Below are positions 10,049 to 20,730 of a DNA stretch of 64,000 bases, piece by piece. Location: NCBI RefSeq assembly GCF_026262505.1, contig NC_067204.1, positions 12,046,522-12,110,521 of the forward strand. Reading direction: 5' to 3'. A program made the translations under genes and the position numbers. The notes below the pieces were generated by a model. That model was given only the letters and a program-made list of their open reading frames with translations, was not told the origin of the DNA and made no database searches. Origin of the DNA: Trichomonas vaginalis G3. Lineage: Eukaryota > Parabasalia > Trichomonadida > Trichomonadidae. Positions within the stretch are counted from its first letter, which is position 1, and every line of letters begins with the position of its first letter.

Positions 10049-10807
10049 TTATTTCAAGCTCTCGATAAGCTTCTTGTTCTTTAATTTCAATTGCATCTTT
10101 GCCTTATAATCTAAAGCGAATTGCTCTGGCTTAATTTGTTGGCTGGCAAGAGCAGTTCTGAGGGAGTCAAGTTCAGCATCAATAACATCATTTTGTTCCT
10201 TCAATGATCTAACCTTTGCTTTCATTGATTCTGCATTAATTTGCTGTGGATCCTTTGAATATCTGGAGGCTTCGCCTTGCAATGACTCGCGATTCTTTTG
10301 TAAATTGTCGACTTCATCTTTGAGATCAAATAATTCATTGAAAATTGTACCTAATCTGGTTTCGGCTGCGCGCTTACGATCTTGAACAGATTTCATCTTA
10401 TCTTTTGCTTGACGAACTGATTTGCATTGAACAATGACGGCTTCTCTGCCACTAGCTGTTGAAACTTGATTAATGCCAGCCCTGCTAACGGCTGCTTTAA
10501 CTTCATCTACATCAAGCTTGCATTTTTGTGTAGCATACGCTGTATCATAACCTTCGTTGATACGAAGATGGTTAATAATGTCAAACATTGTAAATGCAGA
10601 ATTCCAGGATTGAGAAATTGGACATGGGAGCTCGTTTTTACCGCGAAGAATTTTTGGTCCTTCTTGTGGATACTTTGGACTAAGTTTAAGTGTGTATGTT
10701 GTGCTTCCAATTGTGATTGTAAATGTAAATTGGTCAACTGGTGTTACAGGAAGACCTTCGCGAGCGCATCTATCTATTTGGGCTTGAATAATGCCTTGAG
10801 TATTCAT
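10049..10807 (-). CDS. Vps37-like ESCRT-I subunit (UEV-like N-terminus plus Mod(r) domain)
   Basis: 252 residues from the ATG at 10807 (MNTQGIIQAQIDRC). A longer frame upstream starts only at a TTG and is less likely. Residues 20-90 (FTFTITIGSTTYTLKLSPKYPQEGPKILRG) look like a UEV/RWD fold with the YPxxGP turn. The rest is a helical coiled coil ending KPEQFALDYKAKMQLKLKNKKLIESLK, in the style of the Mod(r) domain that joins Vps37 to Vps23 and Vps28. This N- plus C-terminal combination is that of Vps37A. The expected role is sorting ubiquitinated membrane proteins into multivesicular bodies. Confidence 0.6.
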   Translation of the reverse strand: MNTQGIIQAQIDRCAREGLPVTPVDQFTFTITIGSTTYTLKLSPKYPQEGPKILRGKNELPCPISQSWNSAFTMFDIINHLRINEGYDTAYATQKCKLDVDEVKAAVSRAGINQVSTASGREAVIVQCKSVRQAKDKMKSVQDRKRAAETRLGTIFNELFDLKDEVDNLQKNRESLQGEASRYSKDPQQINAESMKAKVRSLKEQNDVIDAELDSLRTALASQQIKPEQFALDYKAKMQLKLKNKKLIESLK

Positions 10808-11034
10808 TTTAGTATTCAAAAGTGTCAAGGTTCATTTTCGCTATAGAAAAGTCACCGAAAAAATAATCGTAGGATTTGATTTAACACTAAATATATTACT
10901 TGCTTACATAACACATGTTATTTTGTGCTAAGATAACTCCAAAAAAAGCAATCGAATATTTATCTTTTAAAGGGTCTTACACCATTACTACCTTTGAAAA
11001 AAACACGTTGTAAGAAAGAAAAAATTTTTGTGTA

Positions 11035-12801
11035 ATGCGACAAGCGATTTTTCCATATAAGCCTGATAACAAAGCAAAATTTCAACTCAGGCCCGTAAAT
11101 CTAGACGAGGGCGGTACAGAAGGTATGGCTGAAAAGTCATCTTGGATTTCTGATGGACCTTTGAGGCAAATTGAAATGGGTTTGCCAATTTATGGCACAT
11201 TACCACCAGCTTTAGATCCATCAAAGCCATCTCCAATTGACAATATGGTTAATGTTCTTGTTAACAGGCCATATGCCAAAGATTATAACAAAATGTATAA
11301 AGGATTTGCAACAAAATACCCAGAATATGATATAAACGATCCAGATACACGTTCATTTGCCGAAAAACAGTTCATTGCGTTAAATTCAAAAGATATCAAC
11401 GATTCTCTTACAAATAAAACTGAAGAATTACGCTTTAAAATCAAAGACAATGGACCCAAATTATCAGCATCAACAGAATCAAGTACTCTCAAGCGTCGTG
11501 CAACAACAAGACAGCGACTTCCACCTAAATATACAACAATTATTCCTCCAGATGCCTATTTACAGACATTTGGTGGCGCAATTCCATATTTTCAAAGTCA
11601 AGTCTTCGAGGATGACATATCAGATATAAATGATAAGCCAAAAGACGAAGGCAAACGCGTTACAGGAATATCAGGACCAAGAAAACCAGTTGCAGGCAAT
11701 CAATCAAGTCTTATTCGTGAATTACATTTCGCATCTCTTTCCAATGAAGAGGTCGAAGCAGCGAAAACTGATGATTCTCCATTCGTTCCACTGAAAATTT
11801 CGGAAAGACCAACATTAAAACCAGATAACTTCTTCAAGATATCACCAGAAGACGAGGACACATGCCAGAAATGTCTTAAGAAGTACTTCGACCCAACAGT
11901 TGGTAAACCATTCGTTCCGAAAAATGCAGAACAAGATTTTCCCCTGAAATTATTCGATGCAGACCCTCAACAAGAACAAAAAGCATTTGGATTGGGCTCA
12001 AATGCAATGTTTGCCGGTTCAAACTTCTTTGAATCCTCATTATCATTGAACAATGATGATGACGCAAGTGTTGAAATCGATCCTAAGTCAACTTTGGTTG
12101 AATCTAAACAAGATGACATTTTATTCACTGCCGATAAACTTCCTTTCACTAGGAATGATGTTGCCGAGTTACGTGCATTCACTAAACACTGGGATAATCT
12201 TGTTGAAGACGAAAAGAAAGAGATTGACAAGAAATTAATCAATAGAAGAAGGATGATCAAGAAAACATTCGAATCCAAAGAAGTGTTCGAGAACTACTTG
12301 AAGCTTCTTGAAGAAGACTGCAAGAGAATTCATTCAGGATTGATAGGAAAAGGAAAATACAAAAAGAAATCAATGTGGGAAGTTGCTGTCAAAACCGCCA
12401 AAAAAGATCCAACTGCTTTACATCCACGACGTGAATTTTGGTGGAGACTTGGTGCTTACTGCAAATCTTGCGGTGGCATGAAGGATCTCCTTGAGAAAGA
12501 GTATGTGAATGTAGTAAGAGATCTTCTGATAAACAGACATCCAGTTGATGAATCTCTGTTTTGGGATACTTTGGACAAAGTTTCTTCGGATGTTCTTGAA
12601 AATATTGCTTCGTTAGGACTTATTGAGTTCTCTAGAATTGTTTTGGATGTTCCACAAGTTGAGTTTGATAGATATCTTGATAAAAGACACGCATCAAGAG
12701 ACATTTACATCCAAACTATTGTTAATAGCACTTCTAGAGAAACTCTTGATAATATCAACAAACTTGCAAAAGGAAAAATCGAAGTTCCTGAATCTAATTA
12801 A
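11035..12801 (+). CDS. Unrecognised 588-residue protein
   Basis: Begins MRQAIFPYKPDNKAKFQLRP at the first ATG, divergent from the Vps37-like gene with 227 bases between. The first about 350 residues are proline-, aspartate- and serine-rich and probably largely disordered. The last about 220 residues are helical: FTRNDVAELRAFTKHWDNLVEDEKKEIDKKLINRRR, then FWWRLGAYCKSCGGMKDLL, ending LDNINKLAKGKIEVPESN. No signal peptide or membrane segment. The paired cysteines in CKSCGG and in DTCQKCLKKYF could be incidental. I do not recognise the family. Confidence 0.75.
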   Translation: MRQAIFPYKPDNKAKFQLRPVNLDEGGTEGMAEKSSWISDGPLRQIEMGLPIYGTLPPALDPSKPSPIDNMVNVLVNRPYAKDYNKMYKGFATKYPEYDINDPDTRSFAEKQFIALNSKDINDSLTNKTEELRFKIKDNGPKLSASTESSTLKRRATTRQRLPPKYTTIIPPDAYLQTFGGAIPYFQSQVFEDDISDINDKPKDEGKRVTGISGPRKPVAGNQSSLIRELHFASLSNEEVEAAKTDDSPFVPLKISERPTLKPDNFFKISPEDEDTCQKCLKKYFDPTVGKPFVPKNAEQDFPLKLFDADPQQEQKAFGLGSNAMFAGSNFFESSLSLNNDDDASVEIDPKSTLVESKQDDILFTADKLPFTRNDVAELRAFTKHWDNLVEDEKKEIDKKLINRRRMIKKTFESKEVFENYLKLLEEDCKRIHSGLIGKGKYKKKSMWEVAVKTAKKDPTALHPRREFWWRLGAYCKSCGGMKDLLEKEYVNVVRDLLINRHPVDESLFWDTLDKVSSDVLENIASLGLIEFSRIVLDVPQVEFDRYLDKRHASRDIYIQTIVNSTSRETLDNINKLAKGKIEVPESN

Positions 12802-13394
12802 TTGTTTTTTATATTGTAAATAAATATCTTTGTTTTTGATCTATAAATATAATTTATTTCACCATTAAGTTGACCAAATATTCATTGATTCATAATGATA
12901 GCAAATTTAAGAGACTTGACTTCTAATACATGTAGTAAACGAATTGATTTAACAAGCATAGTAATTTAATAGTTTTTATTGATATACCATCCAGTTTTTT
13001 TTTTGCAAGATATCATATTATATTTGGTAATAATTAACTCAAGATTTCCTTCACGATTTTGACATTGCGCATTTGTGCTTTTCTCTCAAATGAAATGACT
13101 TTTAAAAAAGCCCAATATTTTAATAATCTCTATACAATTTCACGAGATATTCTGCATTGAAGTGATAAAGGTATCTTATATGATTGAGGATTGTATGAAT
13201 TACAACTTTCTGACCCATTCAGAGAATAACTAAAAAGTAATTAAAAATATATTAAAACAATGATTAATGGTGCACAAACCACAGTATGACATATCCTTCA
13301 ATTCTTTTGCTTTAAGTTAATATTCAATGTATTAAAGTCGTAAGTGAACTCTGAAAAAATATTATAAAAATCATGTTAGAAATAAACAAACAAT
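12802..13394. other. Convergent intergenic region, nothing recognised
   Basis: AT-rich spacer between two converging 3' ends. I see no open frame of note, no repeat and no structured RNA. Confidence 0.5.
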
Positions 13395-15236
13395 TTATTT
13401 TTTCTTTGAAGACCTATTTTCAGAGAACTCGTTAAAGAAAGCCTTTGCGTATTTATCAGGCCAGTCATCTTGAATATCCCCACCGATCATATCCACAGAG
13501 TTATAAAGTGGCGGCAGGTGTAAATCAACAAAAGAAGCGTTTTCAGACAGTTCCAATTGTATTCTTTCGTTGAAATACTTTGAAATCTGAAGAGCTTCTT
13601 GTACAGGTGTCAATACTTTATGTACAAATATCTTCTTACCAGGGAATCTATTTTTAATCTCTTCCACAGTTTCTCCCATTATCACAGCCAATTCTTCTAA
13701 CTGGGAAACAACAGAATCTGTGTCTCCTTCTTGCAACATCTTTGGAAGTTCTTTTTCGATGTCAACTGTTCCAAGAAACAAGAAAATTACATCGAATGGT
13801 TGTATAGATTCAAGCACATTCACGAACATGTCTCTCTGTTGTGTCTGTGTCCTCAAAGACATCAAAGAAAGACCTCGAATCGAATGAGAAAAACAAGTTC
13901 CAAATGGTTTCATGATCCTGTAATTTGCAATGATCGAATATTCATCACCAATCACGAAAACAGAGGTAGGAAAGCGCGGTGTCATGTTAACACGGGATGC
14001 GCATTTAATGGATGTTGTAATAAGCTGCCATTCTGGATATTCCCGCAAAAAATAAACACCAATATCGATGATGTTTTTAATTGCATCGATAATTGCGGAA
14101 AAAGCACCTAAAAAGCCTTCCTCGTAGATTAACAAGGCAGCTACAATGATAATACGGATTGTATATAGCTCTGTTTCTGTTATTTTGCTGTAATCAAACT
14201 GTTTTTTCGAAAGAGCAGAAAATCTGTCGTCAACAGGTGGAAAAGAGCAAATTAGACCGAGTGCGCCGTGAACTAAACAAATATGGAGTGATTCGTCAAC
14301 ACGATTGTTGATTTCGCCAAGCCAATGGTCGACAATCGGAATCAAGATATCTGATCTTCTGTATTGATATAGAATCCATGCGATTTCGTAGCAGCTCTTA
14401 GCAGAAAGGTCAGCAACTGTAATGCACGTAGTTAGAATTTGGCAAAATATGTCGATACAGTTGGATTTTGCGATAATTGAAAGAATACAAACGACTCCGT
14501 TGGTTTTTATGCTTGATTCCTGTATTTTCTTGATGATTTTGGATGTAATGTCTGGTATATCTTGGTAAATCTTCGGAATTAACATGAATAACTCTGGTTC
14601 TTGAAATAGACAGTCAATTCCAGCATTCGCATTCCTTTTGATGATTTCTACCAGTAAATCTCCTTTCTTCTGGACTGGATAAAGGCTGTCAAGCTCTGTT
14701 AATAATCTGTTAAAAGAAAAATGAGAAAATGGATTTATACTTTCTGTATTTTGGCTTTCGGGCTGAAATCTTTTACTTAGATCGTTTTCTACGAATAATT
14801 GTATTGCTTGCCTGCTTGGTGGAAGGCTCGTTAATCGATATGTTGATAAACTTTGAACATAATTTCGATTTTTTAGAAGAAGTTCTGCTGCTTTATGAAG
14901 TTTGATCTGATCGTCTTCGGATGCCAATTGATACGGCATTAAATCGTCTTCTTCCTCTTCAAATTCGTTATTGTTTTTAAGACGAAGAAGAATTTCGTTA
15001 TGCAATTCTCCGAAAACTTTATCTAAATCTGTTTCTTGTGATATTTCAGTATCATTTTGATCTATTCTATATATGTTAAAATCATCTATCGAATATTCTG
15101 TTTTCTTATCTGTATTATATCTCTCTAAAGTGGTCTGTACAATTTTTTTCATTGTTATCTTCGATGAGGAAGGGGATTTAAAGCAGATACACCATGGTGG
15201 ATCCGTATCAAAGTGAACAAAGACTTCCTCCCACAT
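13395..15236 (-). CDS. Large protein with C-terminal SGNH-hydrolase-like domain, putative pseudoenzyme
   Basis: 613 residues from the ATG at 15236. The first about 420 are helical and acidic, with a HEAT-like feel, and I do not recognise them. From about 425 the sequence resembles the SGNH/GDSL fold. VFVIGDEYSI (GDE at 430-432) sits where block I normally reads GDSxS. FDVIFLFLGTVDIEKEL (about 482-498) resembles the FxFGxxD strand of bacterial and metazoan SGNH proteins. A late GGDIQDDWPDKYAKAFF occupies the position of the DxxH block but lacks a clear His. The nucleophile Ser is replaced by Glu and the His is not evident, so hydrolase activity is doubtful. The start is supported by TCAC just before the ATG. 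Confidence 0.5.
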   Translation of the reverse strand: MWEEVFVHFDTDPPWCICFKSPSSSKITMKKIVQTTLERYNTDKKTEYSIDDFNIYRIDQNDTEISQETDLDKVFGELHNEILLRLKNNNEFEEEEDDLMPYQLASEDDQIKLHKAAELLLKNRNYVQSLSTYRLTSLPPSRQAIQLFVENDLSKRFQPESQNTESINPFSHFSFNRLLTELDSLYPVQKKGDLLVEIIKRNANAGIDCLFQEPELFMLIPKIYQDIPDITSKIIKKIQESSIKTNGVVCILSIIAKSNCIDIFCQILTTCITVADLSAKSCYEIAWILYQYRRSDILIPIVDHWLGEINNRVDESLHICLVHGALGLICSFPPVDDRFSALSKKQFDYSKITETELYTIRIIIVAALLIYEEGFLGAFSAIIDAIKNIIDIGVYFLREYPEWQLITTSIKCASRVNMTPRFPTSVFVIGDEYSIIANYRIMKPFGTCFSHSIRGLSLMSLRTQTQQRDMFVNVLESIQPFDVIFLFLGTVDIEKELPKMLQEGDTDSVVSQLEELAVIMGETVEEIKNRFPGKKIFVHKVLTPVQEALQISKYFNERIQLELSENASFVDLHLPPLYNSVDMIGGDIQDDWPDKYAKAFFNEFSENRSSKKK

Positions 15237-15307
15237 CGTGAGAAAAGTGTCAATATGATAGTGTCACTTTTCGGAATATTGAAAATATTCTTATCATTCT
15301 GGCACAT

Positions 15308-16794
15308 TAAGGATGTCAATTTGGAAGAAAAGTGAGAAAATTCCTAAAATGCTAAAAATGAATTTTCCAAACGTATTTTTTTATCTCATTTTTTTGATTT
15401 TGAAAAAAATTTGGAGAGAAGAACTCTTCGTTTTTGAATTTTATCACGATGGTTTTAAAGTATATTAGACACATGTATTGGTATTACTATTTTTGTATAT
15501 TTTGAGAGAAAATCCCTAAAAAGTGAGAAAATCTAAGACGGTTTGAGAAAATATATAAACTATTGAAAATTTGAATTAAACTTCTAATTTGGAAAAAAGA
15601 AATTTGGAAAGAAGAAAATTCAAAAATCGAGATTTAGACTCAACATCAAATGGAGAACAAAATGTTTCTTCATATGAAGGAAAAAATTTTCTTGTGAAGA
15701 AATAGAGTTTTTAAAATTTTATTGTATGTAATGAAATAAACAAATATTAAAATTATTTTTTGATAACAAGAAAATTCCCAATAGAAAATATTTGAGAGAA
15801 AGAAAAAAAGAAAATTGAAAAATATTACTCTCCTTTATATTTCATGAGATTTTAAATTTATTATCATAAAATTGACAATTTTATACGTTTAGATGAAAAT
15901 AAGTGATTTTGGTTGAAATAGAAATTATTATTTGCTTACAGCTATCAAATAGATTTTTGCTATTTTGATTAAAATTTGTTAATCAAATTAATAAATTTTT
16001 TCTAAATATCTTAAATATCTGGATCACTCACATATACAATGAATTGAACGATAAAAATAATACAAACTCAACTAAGTTTCCTGTCTTTCAACTAAAAAAA
16101 ATTATGCAAATTAAATTAAATTGTTTATTCAAATATTAAACAAAGATGAAGTAATTACAGTTATCATAAACTTTATGAATAACTCTGTAATTGGTTCAGA
16201 TTTTCGTAAAAATATTTTTATTAATATCGATAAGAATACGTTTACCTACTATCACAACATATCGATAAACAAGAGTAGAGTGATTTTTATCATCGAAACT
16301 TTTTAAAAGCTGTAAGCTGGAAGGAAAAATCTTGTTTTTTCTGAGTTAGTTGTAGAACTATTGATGCACGAGTTATCATTGTGATGTAGAAGGATGTCAA
16401 TGTACTGACTGAAGGATATGAAGTGAATTGAATTTCATTGCATTTCAATTTGATCAAAATTTGTTGAAATGATATGAATGTGTCAATATCTGTATCACTC
16501 TCTTTCACTCCTTCCCTATTCTTTCGAGAACGAAGCTAGCTCAGCTTTCGCTGAGCGAATTGACACTTTTCATGCCCTAAACGTACATGCTCTCAAATTT
16601 ATCGAAAAAAATTATACCACCTAAACTAGTATATTCTTATTTTAAATATGATATTATCCTTAGAATCCACACTAGAATATATTTAAATCAACTTTTAAAA
16701 AAGTTCGAATCCTGCGCGTCTCACTTTTTAAATTTTCGAAAAGGAAAATTATATTCTCCTAAAATGAAAACAATTTTCCGAATTGACATCCTTA
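15308..16794. mobile_element. 1.49-kb TIR transposon without transposase, copy 1
   Basis: Ends are TAAGGATGTCAATTTGG at 15308 and the inverted CCGAATTGACATCCTTA ending at 16794. It is flanked by a perfect 7-bp direct repeat GGCACAT (15301-15307 and 16795-16801), a target-site duplication. A second copy lies inverted at 60012-61501. The interior is very AT-rich and codes for no transposase. Two short frames (72 and 61 codons) are kept in both copies. Near the right end GTTCGAATCC resembles a tRNA B box. A GC-richer patch with GCTCAGCTTTCGCTGAGC at about 16539-16556 can form a hairpin. The superfamily is not clear from a 7-bp duplication and these ends. Confidence 0.8.
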
Positions 16795-17055
16795 GGCACA
16801 TATAATTGATTTGAGCATTGTTATTCTTTTTGAGCTTATTTTGGCAAAATTTTGTTATATTATTTTTTGATTAATTAAAACAAGTGTTTATCAATGTCGT
16901 CTTATATGAGACTACTATATTTCAAATGTTATGCCTATTTGATACAATTTTGGTCGATGATTATTAATAGACTGAAGTATTATCCCTTATAGAAAACAAG
17001 TAATTTTTTTTTCTACCCATTGAAAATAAAAAAAAAAATTAAATAACGTACAAGG

Positions 17056-20000
17056 ATGACTAGCTACACTGGACTCAGGTTAGAGCCAGTGTCCGCTTTG
17101 GGCGTTAATTTCCTTGAGAATGGGACAGTACACTGGAATTCATCAAGTCAATTCTTCTATCCTGTTGGTATGCACATTACTCAGTATCATACTGAAACAG
17201 GATCACAGCAATTTTTATTTCCAGAGCGTTTCACGTCAGCTTGTGCAGAAGTAATTAAATTATGCGATGTAGCTGTTACTTCTAACGGTCAATTTATTGC
17301 TATATCAGAAGTATTTCGACCAAATAACGGTATATTATCTATTTATGATACAGAAACTCAAGTTGCACACGTACATCTTCGTCATGGAAAGATTGCTAAG
17401 TTTTTATCTCTTACTTTTTCAACAGATGCTTCTTTAATCGCAGCATTAGGTATAGGCGATGGCGAGAACAGGGTTTTCGTCTGGAAGATGGGTAGACAAG
17501 TTTCGCTGGCTGCAATCATTCCAATTGATAATAACGTAAAATTAATTCAATTTGATCCAGCAGATGCATCAAGACTTTTACTTTTCTCAGAGGAATCAGT
17601 TTCAATTTGTTTAATTAATACAATCGACAAACAATTAAAGAAAATCGAAACACCTGGATTTACAAAATACGATAGATTCTGTTTTGTTCCAGGAATACCA
17701 GGATTATTACTTTTAGTTTCAGATAATAAGATTCTTACTATAATGAGCGATCAATATGTTAATACAATCGAACCTCCTTCGAAAAATATTTCTTTTATCA
17801 GAACAATTAGAAATAATGTCTTCGTAATTGATAACAACATGATATACTACTACAAGGCAACAGGAGGCGAGCCCCATTTAATCTATTTTGGCCCTCTTGA
17901 TTTATCAATCAATTCTATCTCAGAAATTTCACCATCACCTGATGGAGATCTTGCTGTTGTTATATACGATGACTCTTATACAGGCATCCTTCATCTTGAT
18001 AAAGCTTTCGAGAAGATAAAACAAGCAATGGAAGCAGAACAAAGCGAAAAACTACAACTCGACAACGAGCAAGAAGATGAATTAAACGAATTCATGAAGA
18101 CACAATCATCAATTGATGTTTCTGAAACTAATGCTGTTATTGGTGCAGCGGAAATGAACCAATTCAACGGTTTATTTACACCATTACCCATCAGATGCCA
18201 CATGGGGCCAATTGTTGCTATCGCTACATGCCCTAGAAAGCCATTATTGGCTACTTGCGGCGGCCAAGATCGAACATTATTAGTTTGGAACCTTGCGAAA
18301 AGGACTGTTATCGCATCAGAGAAACTCAGAGAGCCTGTTAACAGCTGTTCCTTCCATCCAAGTGGAGATTTGTTGGCTGTTGGCACTTCAGACAAATTAT
18401 TACTTTATTCTTTGACATTTGACTCACTTGTTTTACGAGCAAAATGGGATTCATTATCATGTACATGCGTCAGTTTCTCAAATGGTGGCCACCTTTTGGC
18501 TGCAGGCGCTTTAATTATAAAAGTTATCTCAACATACAGCGCAAAGACCGTTACATCACTTAGAGGACACAACTCCAGTGTCAAGTCAATCACATGGGCC
18601 CCGAATGACTCATTCTTTGTCTCCAGCGGCTTAGATGGCAACGTATTTCAATGGAATGCGAGAATGTGGGAGCGAAACTTAGTTGTTTCACTACAATCTC
18701 AATGCATTGGTGCCTTACTTGCCCAATCTCAAACCGCTTCAGATAATTCCAACAGTACTCAATTTAATATCTTAGTTGCAACGAATAACAACACTATTTA
18801 CGATGAGACAACAAAGACAGAACGATCCCCAACTCGCCATCTCAATTTCACAGCGTTCTGCATGCCAGTGAATTTATCAATAATTTCAGGTGACGTAAGA
18901 GGTAATTTACAGGTTATTCCATTCCCTCTACTTCCTATGGGCGAAGAGAATCCATTCAACATTGGTATAGAAGTTGCTGTTCACACAGGACCAGTACATT
19001 GCATCATGGCTTCATCTGATGGCCAAACATTGTTTACAGCGAGTGAAGACAGTTCTATCTTTATCTTCAACGTTGTACAGCCACACCAGATGGTCATTGC
19101 CGCTCCAGTTTCCTTAGCATTGTCGAGAGAAGAGCAGAGTTTCCTTATCGAAAGAGAACAGTTCGAAGACAAAAAAGAGAACTTAACGAGATTGAGAGAA
19201 ATGCTCAACTTACACAGATCTCAGTTCCAATGTGCAAAGACTAAATTGATTGAAACGCAATCAAGAGAAATTGCTCAGCAAAAGAACAAATGGCAGATGA
19301 CTGTTTGTTCACTGAAAAAGCAAGTTCACGCTTTGCAAAACCAAAAAGCAGAACAAGAAAAGAAAGCTGCTGATATCATTGCTGAATCAGACACTCAGCA
19401 TTTCATGAAGATTAAGTCAGTTAAAGAACTATACGAACAGAAATTAACTGAACAGACAAAACACGCAGCAGAACTCATGAAAGAAAAAATAAAGATACAA
19501 TGCGAATACGAAGAAAAACTTCACTTCATGACAGAAGAATTCAAAGCAAAACTACAAGAAAGAAGAGATACAGCTGAGAAACAATTGAAAGTACAATCAT
19601 TGGATAACGATGAAGCAAAGAAGAGATTGTTACAGTGCAAATCATTGCACCCTAAAGAAGAACAGTTGTTGAGAGAAGAACATGAGAAAGACATGGAAAT
19701 ATTGAGAAAAGAGTATGCGGAAGAACTCAATAAAATACAGCAATCAATTGAAGGAATTAGAACTAAATTGGTTGGTAACCAAGATGATTATGATTCCAAG
19801 TTAGAAAGCAAAGCAACAATCAACCAACAGATCAATAAATTGACACAAGAAAACGCAGCAATGAAGAGAAGAAATGAAAAAATGAAAGCTGATACAGAAG
19901 CAATTGACAGAGATCTCCAAGCAAGAAGCGAAAGAGTTGCAAGACAAACAAATCATTTACGTGATTTGCAAAGCCAAAATGAAGAACTTCTTAAATGGAG

Positions 20001-20730
20001 AAATGTCACTGACAGCCAATTAAACGAAATGAAGAAACAAGCTTTGCCAAAGAAACAAGAAATAGAGACATTGAAACAAATGATCACTGCAAACGAAGCA
20101 ACCCTTAGAGCACAGAAACTTTCTGATGCAAAAGATGATGAAGAACTTGAAAAAATGGAAGCAGAAATTAACGGATTATATGATGAAATCCTCAAAACAG
20201 ATAATGCTGCTCAAAAATGCACATCAAAGATCAACCAGTTTAAGAACAGAGTTCACACTATTTACACAGAAATTCCTGAAGCTAAATGGGCTGATGAAGT
20301 TCAGTTGTTGAATGAACAATTCGGAACAGAAAAGAAGTTAGAAAGAGAAGATCACGCTTTGTTGGAAACATTGGATGAATTCGAGAGACATAAATCTGCT
20401 TTGGCTGAGAAAGTTGTTGAACTTCGTGTTAAAGTTGAAGAAGATTCTGAAGCAAATGGTTCTAAATTCATGAAACAGATCGGAAAGAACGAAGAAATCA
20501 TAGCAGAATTGGCAAGATTAAGGAAAGAGAACAATGACTTGAAATCTAAGTTGCATCTCGCACAAATTAACTTGAATTCTTTGATGAGACAATGCAGACA
20601 TGAATCTAAACCTCTTGAAACTAAAGTCAGGCCTCTTCTTAAGTCTACAAATATCATCCAGCCAACAACAACAGTTCAGAAGAAGATGACATATGCTGGT
20701 GCAACAATGACTATTGATCATTTCACTTGA
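17056..20730 (+). CDS. CFAP57-like flagellar WD40/coiled-coil protein
   Basis: 1224 residues, close to the about 1250 of CFAP57 (WDR65). The N-terminal about 700 residues hold two sets of WD40 blades, for example CHMGPIVAIATCPRKPLLATCGGQDRTLLVWNL, LRGHNSSVKSITWAPNDSFFVSSGLDGNVFQWN and HTGPVHCIMASSDGQTLFTASEDSSIFIFNV. From about 700 to 1190 it is one long coiled coil (REQFEDKKENLTRLREMLNLHRSQF...). In ciliates and algae CFAP57 helps place inner-arm dynein g/d on the axoneme. A trichomonad with several flagella would be expected to carry it. The identification rests on the order WD40-WD40-coiled coil, the length and the DNA context of a flagellate. Confidence 0.75.
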   Translation: MTSYTGLRLEPVSALGVNFLENGTVHWNSSSQFFYPVGMHITQYHTETGSQQFLFPERFTSACAEVIKLCDVAVTSNGQFIAISEVFRPNNGILSIYDTETQVAHVHLRHGKIAKFLSLTFSTDASLIAALGIGDGENRVFVWKMGRQVSLAAIIPIDNNVKLIQFDPADASRLLLFSEESVSICLINTIDKQLKKIETPGFTKYDRFCFVPGIPGLLLLVSDNKILTIMSDQYVNTIEPPSKNISFIRTIRNNVFVIDNNMIYYYKATGGEPHLIYFGPLDLSINSISEISPSPDGDLAVVIYDDSYTGILHLDKAFEKIKQAMEAEQSEKLQLDNEQEDELNEFMKTQSSIDVSETNAVIGAAEMNQFNGLFTPLPIRCHMGPIVAIATCPRKPLLATCGGQDRTLLVWNLAKRTVIASEKLREPVNSCSFHPSGDLLAVGTSDKLLLYSLTFDSLVLRAKWDSLSCTCVSFSNGGHLLAAGALIIKVISTYSAKTVTSLRGHNSSVKSITWAPNDSFFVSSGLDGNVFQWNARMWERNLVVSLQSQCIGALLAQSQTASDNSNSTQFNILVATNNNTIYDETTKTERSPTRHLNFTAFCMPVNLSIISGDVRGNLQVIPFPLLPMGEENPFNIGIEVAVHTGPVHCIMASSDGQTLFTASEDSSIFIFNVVQPHQMVIAAPVSLALSREEQSFLIEREQFEDKKENLTRLREMLNLHRSQFQCAKTKLIETQSREIAQQKNKWQMTVCSLKKQVHALQNQKAEQEKKAADIIAESDTQHFMKIKSVKELYEQKLTEQTKHAAELMKEKIKIQCEYEEKLHFMTEEFKAKLQERRDTAEKQLKVQSLDNDEAKKRLLQCKSLHPKEEQLLREEHEKDMEILRKEYAEELNKIQQSIEGIRTKLVGNQDDYDSKLESKATINQQINKLTQENAAMKRRNEKMKADTEAIDRDLQARSERVARQTNHLRDLQSQNEELLKWRNVTDSQLNEMKKQALPKKQEIETLKQMITANEATLRAQKLSDAKDDEELEKMEAEINGLYDEILKTDNAAQKCTSKINQFKNRVHTIYTEIPEAKWADEVQLLNEQFGTEKKLEREDHALLETLDEFERHKSALAEKVVELRVKVEEDSEANGSKFMKQIGKNEEIIAELARLRKENNDLKSKLHLAQINLNSLMRQCRHESKPLETKVRPLLKSTNIIQPTTTVQKKMTYAGATMTIDHFT

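Noticed and set aside
15300-16801. TTAA target duplication (piggyBac- or Kolobok-type) for the 1.49-kb element
   Set aside because: TTAA is present at both ends of copy 2 and at one end of copy 1, but copy 1 ends TTAG. The perfect 7-bp repeats GGCACAT and ATCTAAT explain both copies better.
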